Shown here: positions 37,615 through 45,482 of the stretch, one piece after another | How the letters are laid out: the number at the start of each line of letters is the position of its first letter | Numbering within the stretch: the first letter of the stretch is position 1 | Assembly: GCF_024594815.1 (NCBI RefSeq) | Contig: NZ_JANJOU010000022.1 | Location: forward strand, 1-64,000 | Length of the DNA: 64,000 nt | Direction: 5' to 3' | Source: Roseomonas populi | GTDB lineage: Bacteria > Pseudomonadota > Alphaproteobacteria > Acetobacterales > Acetobacteraceae | Program-made: the position numbers and the translations under genes | Notes under the pieces: generated by a model | What the model was told of the DNA's origin: nothing | Seen by the model: the letters and a program-made list of their open reading frames with translations, nothing else | Databases searched by the model: none

Positions 37615-39338
37615 GCGTCGATCTCCGCGGGGCTGCGCCCGGCCATGGCGAGGAGTTCGGCCTCGCTGTGGCGATCCGTGAAGGCCTGGAAGGTGAGGTC
37701 GGGGGCTTCGTGCTGCCAGGCGCGCAGCAGGGCCAGCACGGGCGGGCCCAACTCGTCATGCGCCACCTTCGGAAGGATCAGGCGGCCGATGCGCTGCTCC
37801 AAGCCCGTGCCGCCGCCGACATGGAGGTAGTAGCCCTCCACCTCCTCCTCGCCGCGCTCCACCTTGGCGCCGATCAGGCCGATATCGCCGATGTAGTGCT
37901 GGGCGCAGGAGTTGTGGCAGCCGGTGAGGTGGATGTTGATCGGGCGCGTGACGGCGATGCGGGCGTCCAGGTAGTCCGCCAGCGCCGCCGCGTGCTGCTT
38001 CGTGTGGGCGGCGGCGAACTTGCAGCCGGCGGCGCCGGTGCAGGCGACGAGGCCGCCGCGGACGTGGCTGGCGGTGGTGCCGAAGCCGATCGCCTCGATC
38101 TTGCGGCAGGCTTCCGCCATGCGGTCGCGCGGGATGTCGGAGATCAGGAGGTTCTGCCAGACCGTCAGGCGCAGGGTGCCGCTGCCATAAGTGTCGGCGA
38201 TGCGGGCGAGGGCGCGGAACTCGCCGGCCGTGATGCGGCCGACGGGCAGGACGACGCCGACATATTGAAGGCCTTCCTGCTTCTGGTCGTGCACGCCGAG
38301 ATGGCCGTGCTTGTCGGCGGGCGGGGCGGTCTCGCCGCCATCCACCTCGCGCAGCGGTGCGCCGAGCTGCGCCTCCACCGCCTCGATGAAGCGGGGCAGG
38401 CCCCAGGAGTCGAGGAGATACTTCAGGCGGGCCTTGCGGCGGTCTGTGCGATCGCCGTGTGCGAGGAAGACGCGGAGGATGGCGTCGCAGACCTTCACCA
38501 CGTCATCGGGGGCCACCACGCGGCCGGTGCGGCGCGCGAAGTCGCGGTGGCCGGTGATGCCGCCCAGCGCCAGGCGGAACAGCACCTCGTCGCCGACCTT
38601 CACGGCGGTGAAGGCGATGTCGTTCGTGTCCTCCACCACGGCCACGCGGCTGCCGCCGTCGATGGAGATGTTGAACTTGCGTGGCAGGCCGAAGAGGTCG
38701 CGTGTGTTCAGGATGTGATGGTGCAGCTTGCGGACGATGGAGCGGGTGTCGATCAGCTCGTGCGGATCGATGCCGGAGGTGGGGGAGGCGGTGATGTTGC
38801 GGATGTTGTCCGCGCCGGTGCCCTTGGGGATGATGCCGAGATCGGCCAGCCGCTCCAGCAGCTCCACGCCCTTGTTCGCGGGGATCTCGCGGATCTGCAG
38901 GTTGTTGCGGGTGGTGGCGTCCACGTAGCCGCCGCCGCACTCCTCCGCGATGGCGGCGATGCCGCGCGCCTGGTGGGTGGGGAGGATGCCGCCGGGAATT
39001 CGCAGGCGGCACATGAAGGAATCCTGCGTCGGGCCGACGTAGAACAGCCCGTGCCAGCGGGTGGCGAGGTTCTCCAGCCCGTGGGGGAACTTGCCCGCCT
39101 TGGCGCGGGCCTCCACCTCGTCCCAGCGGTCCAGCGGGTGGCGCTCCCGCTTCATCTTCTCCTCGGGGTTCAGCTTGCCGCCGGCGGCCACCGCCGCGTC
39201 CTGCGCGGCGCGCATCGCGTCGGGCGGGGCGCTGCCCTCGGAGGAGCCGCCGGGGGAGAGGGTGCCGCGGCGGGCCTCGACGCCCGCCATGAAGCCCTGG
39301 AGGTAGTTCTGCTGCTCGGGGGTGAAGTTGCCGTCCAT
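37611..39338 (-). CDS. nirA: nitrite/sulfite reductase, NirA-type sirohaem and 4Fe-4S enzyme
   Basis: A 575-residue single-chain sirohaem protein reducing nitrite to ammonia with six electrons. The two half-repeats are visible (RIPGGILPTHQARGIA and RLTVWQNLLI). The coupled [4Fe-4S]-sirohaem site is CTGAAGCKFA and GCHNSCAQHYIGDIG. Ferredoxin-type NirA and CysI are related; the nas operon context favours nitrite. Its start overlaps the upstream FAD-reductase stop by one base (TGATG). The N-terminus FTPEQQNYLQGFMAG recurs in the partner reductase. Confidence 0.9.
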   Translation of the reverse strand: MDGNFTPEQQNYLQGFMAGVEARRGTLSPGGSSEGSAPPDAMRAAQDAAVAAGGKLNPEEKMKRERHPLDRWDEVEARAKAGKFPHGLENLATRWHGLFYVGPTQDSFMCRLRIPGGILPTHQARGIAAIAEECGGGYVDATTRNNLQIREIPANKGVELLERLADLGIIPKGTGADNIRNITASPTSGIDPHELIDTRSIVRKLHHHILNTRDLFGLPRKFNISIDGGSRVAVVEDTNDIAFTAVKVGDEVLFRLALGGITGHRDFARRTGRVVAPDDVVKVCDAILRVFLAHGDRTDRRKARLKYLLDSWGLPRFIEAVEAQLGAPLREVDGGETAPPADKHGHLGVHDQKQEGLQYVGVVLPVGRITAGEFRALARIADTYGSGTLRLTVWQNLLISDIPRDRMAEACRKIEAIGFGTTASHVRGGLVACTGAAGCKFAAAHTKQHAAALADYLDARIAVTRPINIHLTGCHNSCAQHYIGDIGLIGAKVERGEEEVEGYYLHVGGGTGLEQRIGRLILPKVAHDELGPPVLALLRAWQHEAPDLTFQAFTDRHSEAELLAMAGRSPAEIDA

Positions 39339-40528
39339 CACGCCGCGTCCTGGAAGTAGGCCTGACCGAGCGCGGCCTCCGCACGGGAGGCGACGGCTTG
39401 GCCGCTTGAGATGAGGGTCTGGTAGAAGCCGGCCTCGGCCGTGTCGCCGTAGAGCACGGCGCCGACGAGGCGGCCTTCGCGCCACCACAGGCGGCGGTAG
39501 GATTCGCCGGCGCGCAGCGTCACCGCCTCCGCATCGGCTGGCGCCACCTCGCCGCCGGACCAGACATGGGTGCCGGAGACCTTGAGGGCGGCGGATTCCG
39601 AGCGAGGCGCCCAGATGGCGGCCTCTCCGGCGATGGTGGCGGCGGCGATCTCCGCTTGCTCCAGCGCAGGGGCGACGAGGCCGATCAGGCGGCCCTCCAC
39701 CTCCGCGCACTCGCCGATGGCGAGGACGTGCGGGTCGCTGGTGTGCATGGCGGCGTCGGCCACGATGCCGCGCGCCACCTCCAACCCGCTGGCCCTCGCC
39801 AGATCGGTGTTCGGGCGCACGCCGACGCACATGACGACGAGGCGGGCGAGGATGCGCTCGCCGGTCTTCAGCAGCACGGCCTCCGCGCGCTCCCGGCCCT
39901 CGATGGCAACCGTGGCGGCGGGCATGTGGATGGTCAGGCCGCGGGCGCGCAGGCGGTTCGCCAGCAGCGTGCCCGCGTCATAGTCCAACTGCCGTTCCAT
40001 GGGCCAGCCTACGGCGTGGAGCACCGTGACCTTCATGCCGCGCGCGGCGAGGCCGACGGCGGCTTCCAGGCCCAGAAGCCCGCCGCCGATGACCACGGCG
40101 GGGCCGCCATCGCGCGCGGCCTGGAGCATCTGGCGGCTCTCGGCCAGGTCGCGCCAGGCGATGACGCCGGGCAGGTCCGCGCCGGGCAGGGGCAGGCGGA
40201 AGGAGCGGCTGCCTGTGGCGATGACGCAGCGGTCGTATGGGATGCACTCGCCTCGGGCGGTGATGGCCTCGCGCGCTGGGAGGTCCAGGCGCTCGATGCG
40301 GGTGCCGGGGCGGTAAAGGACGCCCGCCGCGCGCAGGTCGGCGAGGGAGTGGGTGATCAGCGCCTCCTGGGTCATGTCGCCCACGAGGTGCTTGGAGAGC
40401 GCGACCCGGTCGTAGGGCAGGGCGGGCTCAGCACCCGCCAGCACCACCGTGGCGCCGGGCACGCGCCCCGCAATCCGCAGGGCGCAGCGCGTGCCGGCCG
40501 GGCCGGCGCCGACGACCAGGACCTTCAT
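39338..40528 (-). CDS. FAD/NAD(P)H oxidoreductase, NirB N-terminal-like
   Basis: A 396-residue pyridine-nucleotide-disulfide-family reductase matching the N-terminal flavin half of NirB/NasB. It shows the FAD fold MKVLVVGAGPAGTRCAL, an NADH fold PAVVIGGGLLGLEAAVGLA and IGECAEVEG for FAD. Normally this part is fused to the [2Fe-2S] and sirohaem domains of nitrite reductase. Here it is a free protein just upstream of the NirA-type enzyme, so it probably passes electrons to it, perhaps through a ferredoxin. It is coupled at both ends (ATGA with nrtD, TGATG with nirA). Confidence 0.87.
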   Translation of the reverse strand: MKVLVVGAGPAGTRCALRIAGRVPGATVVLAGAEPALPYDRVALSKHLVGDMTQEALITHSLADLRAAGVLYRPGTRIERLDLPAREAITARGECIPYDRCVIATGSRSFRLPLPGADLPGVIAWRDLAESRQMLQAARDGGPAVVIGGGLLGLEAAVGLAARGMKVTVLHAVGWPMERQLDYDAGTLLANRLRARGLTIHMPAATVAIEGRERAEAVLLKTGERILARLVVMCVGVRPNTDLARASGLEVARGIVADAAMHTSDPHVLAIGECAEVEGRLIGLVAPALEQAEIAAATIAGEAAIWAPRSESAALKVSGTHVWSGGEVAPADAEAVTLRAGESYRRLWWREGRLVGAVLYGDTAEAGFYQTLISSGQAVASRAEAALGQAYFQDAA

Positions 40529-41316
40529 GCCGCCTTCAGCCCAGGGGCCGCGTGGCGGTGGTGCAGGAACTCCAGCACGGCCGCGCGGGCCGAGATGAAG
40601 CGGGCGTCGGTGGCCAGGGCCAGCCGGTCGCGCGGGCGGGGCAGGTCCACCTCCAGGATCTCGCCGATCCGGGCGTTGGGGCCGTTGGTGAGCATCACGA
40701 TGCGGTCGGAGAGCAGCACGGCCTCGTCCACGTCGTGGGTGATCATCATCACCGTGGTGCCGAGCTCGGCATGGATCTGCATCACCTGGTCCTGCAGGTG
40801 GGCGCGGGTCAGGGCATCCAGCGCGCCGAAGGGCTCGTCCAGCAGCAGGACCTTCGGCTTCATCGACAAGGCGCGGGCGATGCCGATGCGCTGCTTCATG
40901 CCGCCGGAGATCTCGCCCGGGCGCTTGTCCTTCGCGTGGGTCATGCGGACGAGGGCGATGTTCGCCAGCGTCCACTCGTGCCGTTCGGCCCGGGACATCT
41001 GCTTCGAGAGCGTCTGGTCCACGGCGAGGCGGACGTTCTCGTAGCAGGTGAGCCAGGGGAGGAGGGAGTGGTTCTGGAACACCACGGCGCGGTCCGGACC
41101 GGGGCCGGAGATCTCCCGCCCATCCAGCACCACGCCGCCGCGCGTGGCGTCCAGCAGGCCCGCCACCACGTTCAGCAGCGTGGACTTGCCGCAGCCGGAA
41201 TGGCCGATGACGGAGATGTACTCGCCGCGGCTGATCTTCAGGTCCACGCCGTTCAGCACCGGCACGCGGGAGCCGTTGAAGGCGATGGTGACGTCGGAGA
41301 TGTCGAGGAAGCTCAT
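40525..41316 (-). CDS. nrtD: nitrate ABC transporter ATP-binding protein
   Basis: A 263-residue ATPase of a nitrate/nitrite importer (NrtD/NasD type). It has Walker A GHSGCGKST, Q-loop VFQNHSLLPWLT, signature ISGGMKQR, Walker B VLLLDEPFGALDALTR and switch ITHDVDEA. The sequence around VFQNHSLLPWLTCYENV is characteristic of NrtD within the taurine/nitrate family. It overlaps the FAD-reductase gene (ATGA) and follows the permease by 10 bases. No NrtC-like fused ATPase is present. Confidence 0.94.
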   Translation of the reverse strand: MSFLDISDVTIAFNGSRVPVLNGVDLKISRGEYISVIGHSGCGKSTLLNVVAGLLDATRGGVVLDGREISGPGPDRAVVFQNHSLLPWLTCYENVRLAVDQTLSKQMSRAERHEWTLANIALVRMTHAKDKRPGEISGGMKQRIGIARALSMKPKVLLLDEPFGALDALTRAHLQDQVMQIHAELGTTVMMITHDVDEAVLLSDRIVMLTNGPNARIGEILEVDLPRPRDRLALATDARFISARAAVLEFLHHRHAAPGLKAA

Positions 41317-41326
41317 GGTCGTGTCC

Positions 41327-42199
41327 TCAGGCCGTCGCGGTGCCGCGGGTGACGAGGTGGCCGACCAGCGCCATCAGCCGGTCCAGCAGGAAGCCGACGA
41401 TGCCGACGTAGAACAGGGCCACGATGATGTCGGACAGGTTGGAGGAGTTCCACGCGTCCCAGATGAAGAAGCCGATGCCGACGCCCCCGATCAGCATCTC
41501 CGCCGCGATGATGGCGAGCCAGGAGAGGCCGACGCCGATCCGTAGCCCCGTGAAGATGTAGGGCGCGGCCGCGGGCAGGATGATGCGGGAGAAGTAGCCG
41601 AAGCCGCGCAGGCGAATCACCGCGGCGACGTTGCGGTAGTCCTGCGGCACGTTCCGCACGCCGACGGCCGTGTTGATGATGATCGGCCAGATGGAGGTGA
41701 TGAAGATCACGAAGATGGCCGAGGGCTGGGCCTCGCGGAAGGCGGCGAGGGACAGCGGCAGCCAGGCGAGCGGGGGCACGGTGCGGAGGACCTGGAAGAT
41801 CGGGTCCAGGCCGCGCATGGCGAGCTTGGAGGTGCCGATCAGCAGGCCGATGGCGATGCCGACGATGGCGGAGAGGGTGAAGCCTACCGCCACCCGTTGC
41901 AGGCTGGCGAGGAGGTGCCAGAACAGGCCCTTGTCCAGCCCGCCGCGGTCGAAGAAGGGATCGGTGATCAGCTCGCCCGCGTCCTCCCACACCTTGGTGG
42001 GGGGCGGCAGGGTGGCGTTGGGGCCGCTGGCGAGGAACTGCCAGATCAGCAGCAGTGCGAGTACCACTGCCAGCGGCGGCAGCACGCTCTGCGCGTAAGG
42101 GCGCAGGCGCTCCGTCAGGGTGAGTGCCGGCATGGCTGCCGGCTCCTGCAGGGTGACGGCGGCCGGCGCCGCCACGGGGGGCTGGACGGAAGCGTTCAT
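41327..42199 (-). CDS. nrtB: nitrate ABC transporter permease
   Basis: A 290-residue inner-membrane permease with about six segments and the ABC contact loop (EAQPSAIFVIFITSIWPIIINTAVG region, residues about 170-195). The motif RTVPPLAWLPLSLAAF and WLAIIAAEMLIGGVGIGFFI are typical of NrtB. The start is ATG 42199, two bases after the nrtA stop. Confidence 0.93.
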   Translation of the reverse strand: MNASVQPPVAAPAAVTLQEPAAMPALTLTERLRPYAQSVLPPLAVVLALLLIWQFLASGPNATLPPPTKVWEDAGELITDPFFDRGGLDKGLFWHLLASLQRVAVGFTLSAIVGIAIGLLIGTSKLAMRGLDPIFQVLRTVPPLAWLPLSLAAFREAQPSAIFVIFITSIWPIIINTAVGVRNVPQDYRNVAAVIRLRGFGYFSRIILPAAAPYIFTGLRIGVGLSWLAIIAAEMLIGGVGIGFFIWDAWNSSNLSDIIVALFYVGIVGFLLDRLMALVGHLVTRGTATA

Positions 42200-42201
42200 G
42201 G

Positions 42202-43461
42202 TCAGGCCGCCACGGTCTTCTTGATGGAGAGGGAAGCGAGGTAGGCCGCCGGGCTCTCGGGGTCGAAGACCTTGCCGTCGAAGAAGGTCTCGCGGCCGCG
42301 CGACGTGCCGCCCGGCATCTCGCCGGCCGGCACGCCCGCGCGGGCGGCGGCGGCGCGCCAGATGTCCTCGCGGTTCACCTCGCCGATCAGCTTCCTGGTG
42401 TCCGTGCCCTCGGGCAGCACGCCCCAGCGGATGTCCTCGGTCAGGAACCACAGGTCGTGGCTGCGGAAGGGGTAGGAGGCGTGGTCGCGCCAGAACTTCA
42501 TCAGCAGGGGCGACTTCTCCACCTTGCGGCCGTCGCCGTAGTCGATGTTGCCGAGGGAGCGGTCGAGGATGTCCGTGACCGGCACGTTGAACCAGGCACG
42601 CTTGCCGATGATGCTGCACATCTCCGGCTTGTTCGCCTCGGCGTCGCACCAGCGCTGCGCCTCGATCACGGCGGCGGTCAGGGCCTCGGCGGCGCGCGGG
42701 TTCGCATTCACCCAGTCCGCGCGCATGCCGAGCGACTTCTCCGGGTGGTCCTTCCACAGCTCGCCCGTCACGGCGGCGGTGAAGCCGATCTTCTGGTTCA
42801 CCGTCTGGTCCGGCCAGGGCTCGCCCACGCAGAAGGCGTCCATGGTGCCGACCTTCAGGTTCGCCACCATCTGCGGCGGCGGCACCACGATGGTCTGCAG
42901 GTCCTTGTCCGGGTCGATGCCGGCGGCGGCCAGCCAGTAGCGGATCCACAGGTCGTGGGTGCCGCCGCGGAAGGTCATGGCGACCTTGCTCTCCGGCGTT
43001 ATCGCGCGCTTGAGGCCGGAGGCGTCGATGGTGGCGCCCGTGGCTTTGTGCTTGTTGGCCACCGAGAGGCCCTGGCCATTGGTGTTCAGCCGCGCCAGGA
43101 TCGCCATCGGCACGGGCTGGGCGTTCTGCGTCACCTTTCCCGTGTGCATCAGGTAGGGCATGGGCGTGAGGATGTGCGCGCCGTCGATGCCGCCTGCACC
43201 GCCGCCGAGCACGAGGTTGTCGCGCGTGGCCCCCCAGCTTGCCTGCTTGGAGACCTCGACGTCCGGCATGCCGTGCTTGGCGAAGAGACCCTTCTCCTTC
43301 GCGATGATCAGCGGCGCGGAATCGGTGAGCGCGATGTAGCCCAGCACCGCCCTCTTCACCTCGGGCGTGGTGGAGCCCTGCGCGAAGGCGCCGCGCGGGG
43401 CAGCAGCGCGGGCGGCCGCGAAGAGGGCTGCGGTGGCGGCGATGGCCTGGCGACGGTTCAT
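42202..43461 (-). CDS. nrtA: nitrate ABC transporter substrate-binding protein
   Basis: A nitrate-binding protein of about 419 residues with a Tat-like signal (MNRRQAIAATAALFAAARA). Nitrate-site neighbours include GYIALTDSAPLIIAKEKG, TFRGGTHDLWIRYWLAAAGI and VGEPWPDQ. ATG 43461 is preferred; a GTG two codons upstream (43467) overlaps the nasS stop. Like NasS next door it is of the NrtA family, but NasS lacks the signal, the classic split between transport and sensing copies. Confidence 0.93.
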   Translation of the reverse strand: MNRRQAIAATAALFAAARAAAPRGAFAQGSTTPEVKRAVLGYIALTDSAPLIIAKEKGLFAKHGMPDVEVSKQASWGATRDNLVLGGGAGGIDGAHILTPMPYLMHTGKVTQNAQPVPMAILARLNTNGQGLSVANKHKATGATIDASGLKRAITPESKVAMTFRGGTHDLWIRYWLAAAGIDPDKDLQTIVVPPPQMVANLKVGTMDAFCVGEPWPDQTVNQKIGFTAAVTGELWKDHPEKSLGMRADWVNANPRAAEALTAAVIEAQRWCDAEANKPEMCSIIGKRAWFNVPVTDILDRSLGNIDYGDGRKVEKSPLLMKFWRDHASYPFRSHDLWFLTEDIRWGVLPEGTDTRKLIGEVNREDIWRAAAARAGVPAGEMPGGTSRGRETFFDGKVFDPESPAAYLASLSIKKTVAA

Positions 43462-43463
43462 GG

Positions 43464-44594
43464 TCACGCGGCTTTCTCCTCGGGAAGGGTCACGGTCTGC
43501 GGTTCGGCCTCGCCCAGGGGGGCGGCGGCGGCGCGCCAGGTGGCATCGCCGAAGGCGGAGAGGGCGCTCTCATCCGGCACGCCTTCCGGCACGTGGCCCC
43601 AGCGGCGCATCTGCCGCAGGTACCAGGCGGCCGCTTCAGGCCGGGCCAGCGTCGCCTCGCGGAAGCGCATCGGGGCGGGCAGGGCGCGGGTGCCGCGCGG
43701 GGTAGGCGTCAGCCCGTCCAGCGCCAGCCGCACCGTCTCCAGCGCCATGGAGGGGAAGACGCGCGCCTGCATCAGCCGAGCCGCGTCCTCTCGGTTCGCG
43801 GGGTCGTCCAGCCAGCGGGCGGCGGCGATCACGGCGGCGGTCACGGCCACGCCCCGTTCGAAGGGCAGGCCCTCGCGAAAGGCGAGCACCTTCTCCGGGT
43901 GGTCCGGCCAGATGTCGCCGCCCGTCAGCGCCACGCGGCCGAGGCCGAGGGCGGCAGCGTGGCTGCCCCAGGGCTCGCCGGAGCAGAAGCCGTCCACCTC
44001 GCCCGCCTCCAGGGCGCGGGCGGTGCGCGGCGGCGGCACGACGACGAGGCGCAGGTCGTGGTCCGGGTCCAGCCCGCCGGAGGCGAGCCAGTGGCGCAAC
44101 AGGTAGTGGTGGGAGGAGAAGGGAAACACGGCCGCCAGCCGCACCGGCGGGCGCCCGGCGGCGGCGCGGGCGCGGATGGCGGCGGCAAAGGCCTGGGCCG
44201 GGAGCGGCGTGCCATCCAGGGCCAGCCCCGCCTCGTCCGCCATGGCGTTGGAGAGGGTCAGGGTATTGCCGTTGCGGCCGATGCCGGCGCCGACGGTGAG
44301 CCGCGCGCGCACCCCACCCAGGCCGCAGGCGAGGGCGATGGGCATGGGGGCGAGCAGGTGGGCGCCGTCCAGGATTCCGTGGGCCAGCCGGTCCCGCACC
44401 GCCGACCAGGCGGACTCCTCGGAGAGCGCCACGCGGGCCCCGTGCTGGCGAAACAGCCCCAGCTCCTCGGCGACGAGGAGTGGGGCGGAGTCGGTCAGAG
44501 GCACATAGCCGATGCGCAGGATCCGGTCTGGCACGCGCGCTCCGGGCTTCCCCCTCGCGGAAAAATCCTGGGGAAGCGGGAGGCGGGCCGCCAT
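43464..44594 (-). CDS. nasS: nitrate/nitrite-sensing protein NasS
   Basis: An NrtA-like protein of about 376 residues with no signal peptide, as expected for cytoplasmic NasS. In the known system NasS holds NasT inactive until nitrate or nitrite binds. It has GYVPLTDSAPLLVAEELG, DGAHLLAPMP and FPFSSHHYLLRHWLASGGLDPD. I start it at ATG 44594. An upstream in-frame ATG at 44636 lies inside an 8-bp hairpin and would add 14 unconserved-looking residues. It sits between nasT and nrtA. Confidence 0.9.
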   Translation of the reverse strand: MAARLPLPQDFSARGKPGARVPDRILRIGYVPLTDSAPLLVAEELGLFRQHGARVALSEESAWSAVRDRLAHGILDGAHLLAPMPIALACGLGGVRARLTVGAGIGRNGNTLTLSNAMADEAGLALDGTPLPAQAFAAAIRARAAAGRPPVRLAAVFPFSSHHYLLRHWLASGGLDPDHDLRLVVVPPPRTARALEAGEVDGFCSGEPWGSHAAALGLGRVALTGGDIWPDHPEKVLAFREGLPFERGVAVTAAVIAAARWLDDPANREDAARLMQARVFPSMALETVRLALDGLTPTPRGTRALPAPMRFREATLARPEAAAWYLRQMRRWGHVPEGVPDESALSAFGDATWRAAAAPLGEAEPQTVTLPEEKAA

Positions 44595-44627
44595 TGGACC
44601 GCCGGATGGTCGATCGGGGCACCCGAG

Positions 44628-44660
44628 GGCCTGCATCGTTGCAGGCCGGCCCCTTGGGCC
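44628..44660 (-). promoter_or_regulatory. tandem hairpins in the nasT-nasS gap, possible NasT (ANTAR) RNA target
   Basis: Read on the reverse strand, GGCCC-AAG-GGGCC (44660-44648) is followed at once by a 7-bp stem GGCCTGC/GCAGGCC around the six-base loop AACGAT (44647-44628). ANTAR proteins such as NasT bind hairpins whose hexaloop has A at position 1 and G at position 4, which AACGAU satisfies. Upstream, ACCGCA flanked by TGC/GCA could be a weaker second hexaloop. Function is inferred. Confidence 0.4.
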
Positions 44661-44766
44661 TCATTCATCATGCTGCGGTGCAGCCATGCAAGCCGAAAAT
44701 GCAACTGGTTCGGGCAGATCCCGGATGGTTCGCCGGAATGAGTTCAGTAATGCGGCAGGGTGCCCG

Positions 44767-45333
44767 TTATTTATCCAGAATGGCCTGTGCCACATCAACC
44801 ATTCGGCGCCCCTGGTCCATCGCAGTCCGGCGCAGGCGGCGATAGGCCTCCTCCTCGCTCAGACGGCCGCGCTCCATCAGCCGCGCCTTGGCCCGGTCGA
44901 TCACGGCGCGGGCGGCGAGGGTGGCGCGAGTCTGCTCCAGTTCCAGCCGCATGGCGTGGTGGGCGCGGAAGCGGCGGATCGCCACCTCGATCACCGGGCG
45001 CACGCGGGTGGGGGCCAGGCCCTCCACCACATAGGCGGCCACGCCCGCCTCCAGCGCGGCCTCGATCTGCTCGGGTTCTCCACGCTCCGCGAAGAGGACC
45101 ACGGGGCGCGGCTCGTCGCGGTTCAGGGCGCGCATGCTCTCCAGCGCGTCGCGGCCGGGGTCGTCCAGGTCGCAGACGATCACCTCTGCCCCCGATTCGC
45201 GGACCCGACGGGTTAGGTCGGCGGCGTCGGGGGCCAGGGCCACAACATCGTAGCCGGCGGCCCGCAGCCCGGCCGAGACCAGGGCGGCACGCTCGGCATC
45301 CGCATCCACGAGAAGGACCCGCAGCTCCTTCAC
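44767..45333 (-). CDS. nasT: ANTAR-domain response regulator / transcription antiterminator NasT
   Basis: A 188-residue regulator. It has a receiver-like domain (RVLLVDADAERAALV, phospho-site position Asp55 in VIVCDLDD) and a C-terminal ANTAR RNA-binding domain (LSEEEAYRRLRRTAMDQG, then MVDVAQAIL). In known systems NasT acts by RNA binding and is controlled by NasS, not by a kinase. I chose GTG 45333 because it gives the family N-terminus; no ATG is suitably placed. A sigma-54-like promoter lies 45-60 bases upstream. Confidence 0.93.
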   Translation of the reverse strand: MKELRVLLVDADAERAALVSAGLRAAGYDVVALAPDAADLTRRVRESGAEVIVCDLDDPGRDALESMRALNRDEPRPVVLFAERGEPEQIEAALEAGVAAYVVEGLAPTRVRPVIEVAIRRFRAHHAMRLELEQTRATLAARAVIDRAKARLMERGRLSEEEAYRRLRRTAMDQGRRMVDVAQAILDK

Positions 45334-45377
45334 TCCCTGAGTTCCGCCCGGCCCGTTCCAGTGCGCGGCATCGCTTA

Positions 45378-45393
45378 GGCAAGGGCTTTGCCA
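45378..45393 (-). promoter_or_regulatory. sigma-54-type promoter of the nas operon
   Basis: On the reverse strand the sequence is TGGCAAAGCCCTTGCC, matching the -24/-12 consensus TGGCACG-N4-TTGCW at 9 of 12 defined positions, with invariant GG and GC exactly 10 bases apart. The predicted start of transcription (near 45367) is about 34 bases before the nasT GTG. Nitrogen-assimilation operons are commonly sigma-54/NtrC dependent. The element is also a 5-bp inverted repeat, so a chance match is possible. Confidence 0.6.
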
Positions 45394-45482
45394 ACCTTGC
45401 CGCACCGCAGCATGGACGATCTCGGTTGCGGCCCCCCTTTCGCGGTTGCAGCATCGCGCTGGCAGAAGGAATGGAGGGAAGC

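Noticed and set aside
44595-44636. ATG 44636 as the nasS start
   Set aside because: This start lies inside an 8-bp hairpin and adds residues without resemblance to the family N-terminus. ATG 44594 is preferred, though not proven.
44628-44647. Classical intrinsic terminator upstream of nasS
   Set aside because: The hairpin is strong but is followed by GC-rich sequence with no U run. An RNA-binding target fits better than a simple terminator.
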